This document shows, one piece after another, positions 22,314 to 35,458 of a stretch of 64,000 nt of DNA. Within the stretch, counting starts at the first letter, position 1. Every line of letters begins with the position of its first letter. The notes under the pieces are model-generated. The model had not been told where the DNA came from and did not search any database. It worked only from the letters and a program-made list of their open reading frames with translations. This DNA is from Liquidambar formosana (taxonomy: Eukaryota; Streptophyta; Magnoliopsida; Saxifragales; Altingiaceae). The position numbers were made by a program, and so were the translations under genes. Location: NCBI GenBank assembly GCA_039720395.1, contig CM077823.1, positions 11,984,107 through 12,048,106 of the forward strand. Direction: 5' to 3'.

Positions 22314-23782
22314 TGTTGGCCTAAATGGTTTTAACCCCTTGATTTTGATGATAACAATACATAAAAAGATGTTTAAGAACTAATGAGCACTTAAGTGATT
22401 AATCTAGACAGGTATTAAGGCCACAAGATGTTTCAAGTATCAAGAATCTAGTTGTCAGACAAAAACAGCATCCATAGCACAGAGCATATGCCTAAGTGAA
22501 TCCATCCATCTATCCATCCTTTAAGCTTTGTCAACAATCAATGTGAAAGCATTAGGACTTCTATGTAAGGTTGATTTCAACATTTGCTCACAATAGTAAA
22601 GGGTTTACAATCTAAAATCAATATAGACTTAGTGGACTTAAGAGATAATCTCATTTAAATATCTTATTAAGAAGAATCTTGTAACCCCTTATTTCCTTTT
22701 GGTATAACAGAGATTTCAGATGATTGAATCACATTTTAGACATTTAAAAGGTCACTTTCAGATGACTGAAATAGCTTCAGACGACTGAATTATTAGTTTC
22801 TTTTTCTAGTACTCTCTATTTATTTCAGATGAGTATTTCAGATGATTGAATATATCTCAGATGTCTGAAAGGTCACTTTCAGACAACTGAAATAGCTTTA
22901 GACGACTGAATTATTAGTTCCTTTTTCTAGTACTCTCTGTTTATTTTAGACGAGTATTTCAGACGACTGAATATATCTCAGATGTCTGAAAGGTCACTTT
23001 CAGACGACTGAAATAGCTTAAGACGATTGAATTATGAGACCCTTTTTGAGTACTCTCTGCTAATTTCGGACGAGAGTTTCAGATAACTGAAACACTGTTT
23101 CAGATGTCTGAAGAGGAGTTTCAGACAACTGAAATCCTTGAGATTGTTTCTAACGGCTAGTTTTATAACGGACTTTTAAAGCATTAAATGCCCACCAAAA
23201 TCCCTTTCCTAGTATTTATTACTACAGAACAGCTATATTGGACTCCTTGTGTATAAATACAAGCCTAAAATTCATTTATGTGCATTCATTGAGCTACAAA
23301 TAAGAAAATCAATTACAAGCCCTAATTTCTCTTGTGAGCATTCATTGAGATCAATCAATAGCTGAGTGTGCTTTCATTTTTTGTGTATCTACTCTTTGAG
23401 AGAGCTTTCTTTGAGCACAAAATCAACTCCAAATATCTTGTATCAAAGGGTTGTGTGAACTCTCACTTTGTAAGCACTTGAGAAGTGTGCTTTGGCTAAG
23501 TGTTGGTGAAAAACACTTGAATTGTAAAAGTTTGCTGTTCCACCTGAAAGGAGAGTGATAGTGGATTGGTGAATCTTTAAGCAAGCTCTTGACGCGAGGA
23601 TGTAGGCGGGAGGCCAAACCTCGTTAATATCGTTTGCATTCTCTTCCTCTTAATCTCTTTATTATTGCTTATTATTGCCTTCATTTTTACTTGCAATAAT
23701 TAGTTTTTAAGATTGCAATTAGTTTTTAATTTGGCCTATAATCCTATTCATCCCCCTCTAGGGTTATTTATTTGGGACAACA
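22314..23782 (+). repeat. 3' LTR of the copia element
   Basis: 1469 bp, TGTTGGCC to GGGACAACA. It carries the same CAGACGACTGAA repeats (about 22710-23135) and a TATAAATA box at 23252-23259. The number of repeat units differs slightly from the 5' LTR, consistent with slippage after insertion. Confidence 0.9.
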
Positions 23783-23950
23783 CTTTCTTCTACAAAGTTG
23801 TTTAAAATGATATTTTCTATAGTACTATGTAGCCAATTTTCATGAAAACCTTAAATATTTATCAAAAACCTTAAAAAACCACAAGCAAATAGGGGTGCCA
23901 AGCAAGTCTTGGGTTACCAATAGAAGCCCTCGGGTAGCTATTGCAACTCC
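23783..23950. mobile_element. MITE copy, right part, split by the copia element
   Basis: After the second CTTTC duplication the sequence continues TTCTACAAAGTTGTTTAAAA, the inverted counterpart of the left part, and ends near GGGTTACCAATAGAAGCCCT. This matches in reverse the end of the copy at 4164-4440. Confidence 0.65.
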
Positions 23951-24682
23951 ATGAATTTATTTGTAAACCTTAATTTCAATGACAATCTATATTCCTTTTA
24001 TACTCCTTTGGCAATTTTACCATTAAGGATATCACAAACTAAAAACTTCATTTTTTTTTTTTTTTGGGTAAGAAAAACATAAATTCATTTCTCCTTATAC
24101 CCCACATCTAACCCAACATAATACACTCTCATCAAACAAACAAATATAACTTCACCATCCCTCACTCTCCCTTAATCATTTAATTGTCTTTGACGTTGTG
24201 TGTGAATAATAGACGAGGAAAGAGGAGTTTAGGATGATGCTAACGACTACTAAGTATATCTTTTTACGTTAAAATTAAGGTTTATCATCTTCTTTTTTGC
24301 TCTAGAACCGCCATTATTCTGTTTTAAAAATCTGAATAATAGTAATATGTTCAATTAGTAATGGTTGAAGATAACAAAAATGTTCGGCTATATACAACTG
24401 AACAAAGTGGTTTTGTTCAGTTTATTGTAGTAAAACATCTATGAATTATTCGACTTTAGAATGCTAAATAATGTCATAATGAAACATTTTCATTATTATT
24501 TTTTTGGTACTTGTTATAGGGAAAGGCTTCTACATGCACACACCATATAAGAAGAGGGAACCTCATTTGTAAATGTTAAAAAAATTACCTTATTTCATAC
24601 CTCTATGGAGAAGAGGGAAGCTAGGAAAGAGAAAACACATTAGCTGGAGGGAGATTCATGCATAATAGCTCGGGCTCTAACA
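23951..24682. other. A/T-rich intergenic stretch, nothing recognised
   Basis: No gene, convincing repeat boundary or promoter is visible. It includes a T run near 24050-24065. Confidence 0.5.
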
Positions 24683-25540
24683 TGTTAGTTATATGCCCTA
24701 CAGCCAATTATAGAGATGATGCTTTAGGGATAAAGAACAATCATAGGATTTCATTTATTGTATGTCACATTTATTATTATTTAATAAAGGGCTTATTCTA
24801 TCATGTTTATTTCATTCTTCATATTTACATGATATTTCCATGGAGTTAGAGTTGAGAATATGAAATTACAATGAGTTGTGATTTTAAGACTATATATATA
24901 TATATATATATCTCTGTACTAAACTCCTAAATCATTCCTAATTGAAGGTTCACTGTGATGGACAATAATGAACCATAGGATTAGCACATGTTAGGTTGGC
25001 TCTATAGGAGGATAGCTAGTCCCAAGCTATTTGTGTTTAGACACTATAACCAACATGTGGGTGCCTATTACATGAATAGGTACACTGAATGTGACTACAG
25101 AATATGAGATCAACTGAATGGAGTTTTAACTGCCTGTCAATCGGTTTCTCATAGTTGCAGTGGTACAAGTAATTCTTAGACCTAAGGCACCATAGTTTTC
25201 TTGTGCATATAGTCTTAGAAGTTTAATAACACTAAGTGTGGATTTCTATGGGGTCTACAAAGGTGTTCATTGGCTCTATTGATATATGTATAGAGGCATG
25301 TGACTGATCAATAAGGAATCCACACTCTCAGTTAAAAAAGAGAGAATGTTTTACATAGCATTCATAATATAACTCATAAAGTCCATGGCCATGGTAGGAT
25401 GATTATGGAAAGGAGTTTTCATAATGCATCAAGGAGTTGATATATATGAATGGGTATAAAGTATTAAACTAGGGACTTGACAGATTTCCATGTCTATTAG
25501 TTTAATTAGAAATATTGTATAGATGGAAGGATGTAATTGT
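24683..25540 (+). mobile_element. Repeat family C (LTR-like), copy 1
   Basis: Starts TGTTAGTTATATGCCCTACAG and is similar throughout to 45648-46352, sharing AATTATAGAGATGAT, AAAGGGCTTATTCTAT and GAGTTAGAGTTGAGAATATG. The TG start and length suggest an LTR of unknown class, but no internal region or target duplication was found. The right edge is unclear; the CACTA transposon begins at 25541, perhaps inserted into this repeat. Confidence 0.55.
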
Positions 25541-26062
25541 CACTACAACAAAGAGAGTTATACACAGCGTGCAAAACACGTCATGGATGACCTTTAATGG
25601 CATGCAAAAATATGCCGTTGTGAACCTTGAAAATTGGGCTCGCAATGGGTGGGAAATAGAATTGTCCTCTGATGAGGAAAATGAAAGGAGTCGCCACCTT
25701 ATTTTTTAAAGGAAACAAGGAAAACCCTAAAAACAGTTTTGTTTTAAGAAAACAATTTGAATGACTCCATAAAAAAGGAAAGGCAAAAACAGTCTTTTTG
25801 GAAACCAAAGAAAACTGGGGATTCGAAAGCTAAGTTATGACATGGGAAGGTTTTAGGCAAAGCCTATAGGCACCTATGTCACCTTTTCGGTCTCTCGGTT
25901 TATTTGGGCTAAATTAAGATCTTTTTCATACAAAAATCAGCAAATATCATCACAAGACAGCATGCATATCATCTATTCCATTCATCCACCCATACATAAT
26001 AAGGCAAATAAAAACAGAAAATAAAGAAAAGAGAAAAGAAATCTAGGATACTTGGATCCTAG

Positions 26063-28900
26063 TGTCACACCCCATTTTTGTCACCCTAGTTTGAGGTCAT
26101 CATTTCATGTAGGTTTTTATTTTATTTTTGAGTCTAGGCATTTGCATTAGGATTTTATGGCATTGAAGATCATGCATATGAATTTTGGTTTGATTTGGAG
26201 AAGGTTTCAATAGTCAAATAGAAATTTTGTGACTTTAAGGGCATTATTGTCTTTTAAGTTGTATCTTTCCCATTTGACTTTGAAATGATCTCCAAGTTGT
26301 CAATTAGAGTTCATATGAGTATATAGAGTCTATTTATAGGTTTGATTTGATGAACTAATGGTTTAAGATCAATTCGGCTCATAACGGTTCAGGTTGGCTA
26401 AAAGACCCTTTCTTGGTTCGCTCAAATTGACTCATGTGACCCACTTAATTTTCTCTCATTTAACTTCAATTGGGCTTTATTTACATCCTAGACATGTTTA
26501 AAAAGGTTGAATTTCGATTTGGAAAGCATTTGGTTTGACCTTGTATGCAAACCCAACTTAGCGACGGTGAAGCACCATAGTTAACCACCTTTGTAAAACC
26601 TAACCATGCACCTATGGTTAAGGATTTTTGTCCTAAAATGCCTAAAAATGTGTTCCCCTTCGAAACACGGTCGTTTTGGCTTTTATTTCGTCAAAATCGG
26701 ACTTAATTTGACCCCCGAAAGACTTCCGGAAGGCGAAGGAGTCTAACCGAGGTATGCTGATGGGAGCCCTCGGGTGACCGTCCGGGGCCAGATGGTCAGC
26801 CGTCCAAGCCCAGATGGTCAGCCGTCCAAGCCCAGATGGTCACCCGAGGGAATTCATGTTTAAGTGGGATTTTGACTCTTTTCTCCCTCTTTTGACGGTT
26901 TCCTCCGCCATTACAACTTGTTTTCTCTTAGGAGTGTGTAAGTTTGAGTTGTTTGAGCACCAAGAGAGTCTCTAAGAGCCCTAGGATCATTATTTAATGA
27001 ATTAATCTTAGCCATTGGTTTAGGGGGTCAGTTCTCTATATAAAGGACATGATGTTCAGCACATAAGGGGGCCACAAGTGCACTTTATACTTAGAGAGAG
27101 AGGGAGCTACGAGTTGGGAGAGCTAAAGAACATCAAGGGGAGGCTCTTCAACCTTAGGCAAGCAAGAGAACAAGGATTTTGAAGGCAAGGGAAGCTCCAC
27201 ATAAGGTAAACGTAGTGTCAATTGCTGAATTTAATCTTCTTTCCTTCTCCTTCTCCTTCTTTCTTCATGATAGTTCTAGTGCATGTAGTAGCTTTGCATA
27301 TTGATTAAAATCCAATGCTTTTGTGATGTTATATGTATGATTTTAAGGTTATTCATGGGTTAATATGTTTGATAGTCCTTAGTTACCTAGGGTTTTGAAA
27401 GCATTATCCTTTTTATCCTTTCAAGTCATGCATGTTTTATATAGCCTATTTGTTGTGATTATTTGGGTTTTTCTTCATCATGGTTGGTTTATATATGTGA
27501 TTTGGAGTTGAGACATGATGGGTTTTGCATTCATATAGTTTATTTTCTGGGGTTTTTGGAGACGTTATCCTTTTCTAAGGATAATTATCCTTTTTAGAGG
27601 GTAGGGTTTTGCATGAGGGTATTCGGGAATGTGCTTAAGCATGAAATCTTTTCTACTATGTTCTTAAGTATATATTTTATGTAAGATATGTTGATAGATC
27701 CTTCATACGAGGTGATTTCCACGTAAAATTATCTTAGGATAATTTTACTTAAGAAAGCTCGCCGTAAGAAGGCCTATTTTCATGTTTTACATAAAATATC
27801 ATACTTTAGACTTGAGTTAGCTTTGTTTGCATGCTTAATGATATTATTTGATATTCTCATGATTATTGTAGAGTCTTTTGCATATTTTTCTTAGTTTTGT
27901 GCATGTAGACTAGGTCATTGCATGTAGGAACATACTAGGGTTTCTTGTTTCCTTTTAATTATTGCTTTTGCATGATTATTAGGATAATTTTGGGACTTTT
28001 AGTATTCTGTCCAGATTAGTATTTTGTTATTTTTGCATGGTTTTGAGCATGTGTAAGGGTGCAAACAAGTGCAATAATTGCCTCATTACAAATAAGGTTG
28101 TTATTGCTTAAGCTTGCTATTGCTTGGAGAAAATTGCACAAGGTAAGTAGGGTATGAAGTGCTCTAATTCACTTTTCTTAATCTTTCTTTTCTCTTCTCC
28201 CTCCTAGGGATATTTTCTAACAGAGGGATATGGTGAATTCTAGGGTTTCTTTCCACCCCTTTTTCAAAATTTTATGTCTTTCATTGAAGTCTTATTAAAA
28301 ATCATTTGTCTTTGAAAATCTCTATGGAAGGAAACCTAAGGTTTACCATAAGTCACTATTAGGATTTAACCCTATTCTCTTCGAACTACGTGGACTTTGA
28401 TCCGTGTATTTCGCTGCATGGTACGTAGGCGCTCGTTTTGAGGCTCAAGTCCATTCTAGGATCTAAGTATCCTAGGTTTTTCTTCTCTTTTCTTTTTTCT
28501 GTTTTATTTTATTTTCTTTGTTTGATTATGCATGGATGAAATGGATGGATGGGATATATGTTATGCATGCTGTATTTTATTGATTGATACTGTTTTGCAT
28601 GTGATTAAGTTATTAAATTAGCCCAATCAAATTAAGAGACCAACTCGGGCGATGTGGGTGCCTATGGGCTTTGCCCAGAACCTTCCCACATCGTAACTTA
28701 GCCCCCGAATCCATTTTCTGGTTTTAAAGACTTAGCCTTTCCTTTCAAAATGGAGTCATGTGGTTTTTGAAAATAAAACATTTTTATGGTTTTCCTCTTT
28801 TCCTTAAAAAAATGAGGTGGCGACTCCTTTTCGTTTGTTGTCTTTCACCTCTGTATTTTTTGCCAAACCCTTGTGGGCCGCGCCTTTTCATGGGTTCACA
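26063..28900 (+). mobile_element. Solo Tat-type LTR nested in the opposite-strand solo LTR
   Basis: 2838 bp, TGTCACACCCCATTTTTG to TGGGTTCACA, with target duplication CCTAG at 26058-26062 and 28901-28905. Plus-strand TATATAAA at 27037-27044. The palindrome at 26768-26848 keeps the outer CCCTCGGGTGACC/GGTCACCCGAGGG arms but has a repeated CAGATGGTCAGCCGTCC core. No internal region. Confidence 0.9.
26768..26848. repeat. Diverged 80-bp palindrome with duplicated core
   Basis: The outer arms pair perfectly over 13 bp. Between them AGATGGTCAGCCGTCCAAGC is present twice in tandem, and the GGCGGCTAGCCGCC cores of other copies are absent. Arms are conserved while the core changes. Confidence 0.75.
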
Positions 28901-30370
28901 CCTAGAATGGACTTGAACCTCACGAAGAGTGCCTACGTACCATGCAACGAAATACATGGATCAAAGTCTATGTAGTTCGATTAGAAATAGGGTTAAATCC
29001 TAATTTAAATCTATGGTAAAAACCGTAGGTTTCCTTGTTTGAAAGAGAATTGAATAAACCAAGTTTGAATTTTAGAAAGAATTCCACAATATGGAAACTT
29101 TGATAAAAAAACAGAATTTTGTTTATCAAGGAAACCTCAAATTATACCATAAACTCATATTAGGAAATAACCCTAAGGAGGGAGAAGAGAAAGAGTTAAG
29201 GAAGGGTGGTGAATTGGGGCGCCTTCACACCCGCTTACCTGAGCGCAATAGCTCCAAGCATTAGCAATTTCAAGCAATGGCAGCCCTATTTGCCATAGGA
29301 CAATTACCACACTTATTTGCACCCTTACACATGCTCAAAACCATGCAAACACAATGATATATAAATCTGGACAGTAGTACTAAGGCCTAAAATCATCCAC
29401 TAAACATGCTAACAGCAAAAAAAACAGTGAACAATAATAAGCTCTAACACAATCCTAGAACCATATCATGCATAAAAACCCTAGAAATCAACTAACATGC
29501 ATGGAAAAATATCATAGTTATTCTATATGTAAAACATATACAGCAACTATGAAGAAAAATCAATAACAAAGCCTAAACTAACATGCTGTATGAAACTGAA
29601 CTAAAACAAGGACACTAAAAACCCTAAACTCATAAACATGCTTAAACACATACAAAACAAACTCTAAACATGCTAAACTCATATTAAACAGAACTTAAAT
29701 CATGCATTTTAACTAACTAAAGCAATAGAACATGATAAAAATCCTAACTTTAACATGCAATGACACTACTCTAATACAAGGACAACAGAAGCACTAGAAT
29801 CACAACTATGCTTAAAAACACATAGAACAGCCCTAAAACATGCTAAACTTATGATAAACAGTAGATATTTCATGTATATGAACTAGCTAAAGTGTTAATA
29901 CATGATAAAAAAGCTACCTTTAACATGCAATAAGCCTATTCTATAAGAAAACTTATATTCAGCATAAATAAGGAGTAAGGTTACCTTAAGAAGCTTCTTT
30001 GCTGTTGTAGAGGCTCTCTCTTGCTCTTATGGATGACTTGAACCAATGTTCTTCAAGGCTACAGCAGGAACTCCAGCTCTCCTTTAAGTCTCTCTCTCTT
30101 ATTCTCTCTCAAACACTCAAGTTTTAATGCATAAAGTGGCTCCCCTGTGCTGAAGCATAGGGGGTATTTATAGAGTTCACTTAAGATTAACTAATGGCTG
30201 GGATTAAAACCCTAAGAAATAATCCAAGGGCTATTAGAGACCCCCTTGAGGCTTAAGTAACTCAAAAGTTACCAAAAATTAGAAGGAAACTCGTCCAAAA
30301 GAGCCCAAATATGTCAAAATAGGAAGAAGTCCGCTTCAGCAAGGAAGTATAGAGCAAATAGGAAAGTGCT

Positions 30371-30450
30371 CTCGGGTAACCACTAGGGCCTGGGCGGCTA
30401 GCCACCTGGGCCCAGGCAGCTAGCCGCCCGGGGCTGGGTGGTCACCCGAG
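30371..30450. repeat. 80-bp compound palindrome of Tat-type LTR
   Basis: CTCGGGTAACCAC ... GGTGGTCACCCGAG arms with the GGCGGCTAGCC and GCAGCTAGCCGCC cores. It lies upstream of the minus-strand TATA box at 30165-30172. Confidence 0.85.
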
Positions 30451-31158
30451 CCCACTTCGGATTTTTCTCCTATTTTGACTCCTTTCCCTTCTAGAAGTGT
30501 TTTAAGAGGCAAATGAAGTCCGATTTTGATGAAACAAAGCCAAAACGACAGTGTTTTGATGAGGAATACATTTTTGAACATTTTAGGGTGAAAACCACTA
30601 ACTATGGGGGCATGTTTAGGTTGACAAAGGCGGTTAACTGCTATGCTCTACCTTTGCTAAGCATAGGCATGCACATAGGATCAAACCAAATGCTTTCCGT
30701 ATCAAAATTAAACTTTCTAAAACACTTTTGGGGATAAAATGATGACTAATTAAAGTCAATTTGAAAAGATTTGGTTGGTAATTGTGAGTCAATTAGAGCT
30801 AACCCAAAGAAGGGTCAATTAGCCAATTTGAACTACATTGAGCCATTTTAATCCTGAGCCATTGATTCATCAAATTGAACCTAGAAATACCTCCTATGCA
30901 TCCATATGAACTCCAATAGACAATTTGGAGATCATTTCAAGGTCAAATGAAAAGTTTGGGACTTGAAAGATGATTATGCCCTTCAAGTCACAAAAGCTCT
31001 TATTATCCCTCAAGATTAACTCCAAATTGAACCAAAATTCATATCCATTGTCCTTGTGACTCTAGAAACCTAATGCAAGTGACTAGACTCAAAAACAAAA
31101 CAAAAACATGCATGAAATGAGGAGCCCTAGTAAGGTGGTGCAAAAATGGGGTGTGACA

Positions 31159-31480
31159 GCCATGTTGGACGAAGCTATAGAAAACCATTGTACATTGACG
31201 GCATTTTATGCACGCCGTAAATAAGTATATTGCACGTCGTGAAAGTTCATTAACGGCCTTCTGAATACACCGTGAATAACATTTCTACAGCATATAATGC
31301 TTGCCATGAATAAGTTTTCTATGGCATACTATACATGCTGTAAATAAGTTTTCCACGTCATAAAATACACGTTGTCAATAAGTTTTCTACGGCGTTTAAT
31401 GCATGCCGTTAATGATATTCCTATAGCATAAAGTGCAAGCTGTGAATAGGTTGTCTACGGCATAAAATGCGCGCCATTAA
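31159..31480. repeat. Subterminal repeat array of the CACTA transposon
   Basis: At least eight degenerate units of about 38 bp, each with TTTCTACGGCATAAAATGC-like sequence followed by GCCGT-AATAAG. These resemble the repeated sites bound by the TNPA-type protein near CACTA ends. The array is continuous with 25560-25618 across the nested LTR. Confidence 0.75.
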
Positions 31481-33249
31481 TATTCCCTTTTTTTTTTTTT
31501 TTTTTGGTTGAAAACCTGGCTTTGCATAGCCTTTTGATATTCACCTATTTATATTCAATAATTTCTGGCTCACATACATTCTAAAGCAAATAAGCACTAA
31601 TTTGTAATCCTAACAATAATCCATGATTACTACTAAAACTAGAAGTCAAGAAACGAAGTGCAGTTTATATATATTCATTAATCTCATGAGAGCAATACAA
31701 AAAACAATCTCTTATAGACAAAAAGCTACCAAAACTCTCTATTGTTGTACATTGATCTACTTCCAATGGTTTCTCCTAATCACATACTGCAAGCTCATTG
31801 GCATATCAAAATGCTTGTGACTCAATTTCCTTAATTCTCAGTTCTGTCCATTTGAACCACCACATTAGAGGATGAATAGAGGTCCTCCAGTGATTCGTCA
31901 ACTTCTTCTTCTTAAAAAGTTGGAACCAGACAGTTAGAAGCATAACAACACCACCTATCTACTAGTAATGACTGGTGAGCATGTGATTAGAATAGACTCA
32001 AATGCATATCATTTCTAGTTTGCTATTATGAAAGAAACCTATAAGCTTGAAATGTTCCACTCATATATATAAACTTTTGTATACCTAAAAAAAAAAAAAT
32101 GTGTAAAGGATAGGCAACTGCAATGATCTTCTTTAAGTGTTTCTATCTTCTCTTCTTATGGTATACTACCTTAGGCTGGACACCTGGACCAGACAGAATA
32201 ATTGACCCATTCGCCTAAGTTTCAATTTAAAGTCCCAAAAGCACAATGCATAAAAACACTGTTCGGGATAATAAAAACCATTTAAAATCTGTGTAAAGTT
32301 GAAGAACAGTCAAGGAATGACATGGCATTGCAGTGAATGCATAAATTTAGACATAGAGAAAACAAAAATTGAGAAATCCATTCAGCTATAGTTCCAGAAT
32401 TTGGATTAAAATGTTTTAGATCCCAAATTTACAAAACCTCCTAATCTCAAAAAGTAGGCTTCTTCATGATTTTTCTATTTCATATAACAATCATGAGGTT
32501 TGAGTTCAAATTGAATGCATTAACTTCAGAAAGAATGGAAAATACCAAATTTACTGACGTTTTAAAGATGACTAATCTAATAATGTTTTGAATGTAAAAT
32601 TTCCTGTTAAGTATAATCATTTCAACTACGATTCTACCATTAGACAGAAAGATAAGGAGAGAATATGGGAAAAATGTCTTTGGCCTGGGTTTGTAATTTT
32701 ATATTGACTTATGAAAACACAAACCATTGATTCGCCATAAATTTTCTCCTCCAAATTTCAACATTAGATCCTTCCAAGTTCCAATAGAGGTTTTTATAAC
32801 ATGAAAGGAAGGAACACTAACAAATTTAGAGAACCCATCCTTCTCCCATGGAATTGCTTCCCTGTAAACAATGAAACAAGGACATGGGCCTATGTTTCTT
32901 CTCTAGTAGAGAAATCAGATTGTCCAACATGGAAACCTTAGCACTAGAGGGGATTTGTAATCTAAAACTCACGCATGAGAACTCAATCACCATACATGTG
33001 TCTATTCATCTTTATTATTATTATTTTTCAAATCATGAGAAAAAGGAGCACTTCTCCATCATTTAATACAAAGACTATAGTGTTATAAAGTAGGATGAGA
33101 ACTTCTTAAACATTCACAAGACAACTCATTTAAAATATGCTATTGTCAAAGTTAATGTAAGATAAAACCATTACCTCCACCAGATGTCAACTATCCAATA
33201 CGACGAATTCCATCGGCTAAGTTGTTGTACTACTTACTGCATGTTCAAG
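31481..33249. other. CACTA internal noncoding stretch
   Basis: A T run and a short GGTTGAAAACCTGG segment are followed by A/T-rich sequence. No exon could be assigned, although the 3' end of the Transposase_24-like gene may extend into it. Confidence 0.4.
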
Positions 33250-34228
33250 GGTAAAAAACTCTTGTGAGGGTCAAAATAATGGCACATCTTCTATTAATAT
33301 ATGGACCAGCAACCCAGTCCCAGTGGTACATGATGTACAAGCAAATTAGGAGATGTGTCTACAATCTCCCCTTTTGCAACTTCAACAACGGTACCCAACC
33401 AATGTAATAACTTGCATTTAGCCTTATTTTGGGGAGTGCTTCCTTATACGCCCACACTACCCTGTGACTACATTACAATGATGAAAAAAATTTAGAATAA
33501 TAAAAAAAATGAACCATTTACATAAGTATTGGTATTAAATTTCTTTGCAAAGAAAATTAATAGATTTACCTGTGGAGTTGATTTAGGAGTATGGTTCGTG
33601 TTCTCAGCATTAGATCTTTGACTTTATAAACGTTGAAATTGACATAATTAATAAATATGAGATATATATTTACTTATGGGAAAAACAACATTCCTTCTAC
33701 AAACCCTATAGATCATTTACCTCATTTAGCCGCATTTCATGTGTAACCATATATGTCAACTCCTCCACTTTTCGTTCTAAGTTCTTCACTATACTTTGCA
33801 GTTGTCTTACAGTCCCACCTTTTCCTATTTCTGCATCTACCTTTGAGGGTGTGGCTCCAAATCCCATCCCTCGAACCCAACCTCGACGTTTGGGACCGAT
33901 TACTTTGGTGACGACATCATTTTTAATAGTGCTTGTTGGTTCATGAGGGTATTCTTCTAATTTTCTCTAAAATCACACATGCATATATTGTATGTTCAAA
34001 AAGTTAAAATACTAGCTATACACATACACGCATGCACGCACACACACACATTATTGATGTAAAAGTAAATGAGATACACTTTTTTACCACAACTTTACTA
34101 ACTGAATCATTGATGAAATCCCCACCCTTCTTTGAATGCCCACGAATCCAAACATTGACTCGTGTGGCCTCTTTAGCATTTTCAACTTTCTTTCTCTAAC
34201 AAAATATAAAAAATGAAGATCTTACCTA

Positions 34229-34545
34229 TCCAAGCAGCACTGCTGTAAAAACTCAAATTCTTATTAAAATACCAATCTTGGACTATCAAGTATAAACATT
34301 TCCAGAAGACATAACCAACATATAAGTGTGCCAAACCAATACTTGCATATTACATCCCTATGGCATTATTCTTCCTTATTTCCCATAGCACTTGCATATT
34401 CCCATTGTGTGCATACCACAAAACTAATATTTTGATCAACTTACAAAAGCAAATATGACAGTCCAATGCAAACAACTCATGGCCTCACTACCAACATAAC
34501 CAATTCTAACATCAACAGCATAGACTATAGTAGCACAAAGGTTTA
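34229..34545. repeat. ~310-bp direct repeat, copy 1
   Basis: Starts at ATCCAAGCAGCACTGCTGTA and matches 35141-35458 almost base for base (AAAATACCAATCTTGGACTA, GTGCCAAACCAATACTTGC). The copies are about 910 bp apart within the CACTA gene region, a likely tandem duplication with about 600 bp of unique sequence between. Confidence 0.85.
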
Positions 34546-35140
34546 AAAAAAAGAAAAAAAAGGAAAAAAAAAAGTATCATCCCCTGTCATTTGAACACTC
34601 CATTTATCAAATGCATTGGCAAAGAATGCAGATGAGTGTTTTGCAAATGGTATGGACTCATTTGTGTCAAAGCCTGTCAATCTTAAAAAATTGAACAGTG
34701 TTTTGAACAATTTTTACCATGACATCCCCTGTAAATTGTGAATGTGTATAAAAGTGACTGCATGCTAGGAAAGTTTTGTAATCAATGTATCATGTTCTTG
34801 TCAGCCATTAGCATCACTTGTTAAATTGTATCAATATTGTCATTTTTCCATGTCCTGGGAAAATACAGGTGTCAAAAGTTAAGTGGATGTCTTTAAGAGT
34901 ATAAAGTATTCTTACTGTATTCTCATCGATAGTTTTTCCAATTATTAACAAACCTTTTATATTAATAGGAAGAATAGGATGCAACAAAAATGCCCAAGAA
35001 TAGAGAACACCCCAAGCTAAAAGCAACAGTTGCAAATATAACAACCCAAGCTAGAAAAATCAAAATAGGAACGACTAGAATTGCAACAGAAATAGACCCC
35101 AAACCTAAACAACATGCAGGCAATAGAACTAAGACAAAGG

Positions 35141-35458
35141 CAATCCAAGCAGCACTGCTGTAAAAATTCAAATTCTTATTAAAATACCAATCTTGGACTA
35201 CCAATTATAAACATTTCCAGAAGTCATAACCAACATATAAGTGTGCCAAACCAATACTTGCATATTACATTCCCATAGCATTATTCTTCCTAATTTCCCA
35301 TAGCACTTGCATATTCCCATTGTGTGCATACCACAAAACTAATATTTTGATCAACTTACAAAAGCAAATATGACAGTCCAATTCAAATAACTCATGGTCT
35401 CACTACCAACATAACCAACTCTAACATCAGCAACATCAACTCTAACAGCACAAAGCTA
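35141..35458. repeat. ~310-bp direct repeat, copy 2
   Basis: Counterpart of 34229-34545. It ends against an A run of about 23 bases (35459-35480), while copy 1 ends against an A-rich stretch, so the two copies share the same kind of edge. Confidence 0.85.

Larger units (their letters stand above)
10970..23782 (+). mobile_element. Sirevirus-like Ty1/copia retrotransposon, decayed, with nested solo LTR
   Basis: Complete element with 5' LTR (10970-12418), 3' LTR (22314-23782) and 5-bp target duplication CTTTC at 10965-10969 and 23783-23787. Internal order is PBS, gag (UBN2 and CCHC), protease, integrase, RT, RNase H, a third ORF with a putative plant transposon domain, and a PPT (AAAAAGGGGGA). 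The order PR-INT-RT-RH shows copia. The third ORF after pol, a second zinc knuckle and long LTRs point to the Sirevirus lineage. Many stops and frameshifts show it cannot move by itself. About 13 substitutions are visible between the two LTRs in their first ~205 bp. Confidence 0.88.
25619..31158 (-). mobile_element. Solo Tat-type LTR inserted in the CACTA subterminal repeat, itself split
   Basis: Minus-strand LTR from TGTGAACCTTGAAA to GGGGTGTGACA. Target duplications GCCGT (25614-25618) and GCCAT (31159-31163) differ by one base. Excluding the nested LTR at 26063-28900 and its duplicated CCTAG, it is about 2.7 kb. TATAAATA (minus) lies at 30165-30172 and the 80-bp palindrome at 30371-30450. 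It is close in sequence to 18623-21331. Confidence 0.9.

Noticed and set aside
25515..25709. 64-residue plus-strand frame
   Set aside because: It spans the CACTA terminus and the nested LTR end; chimeric by chance.
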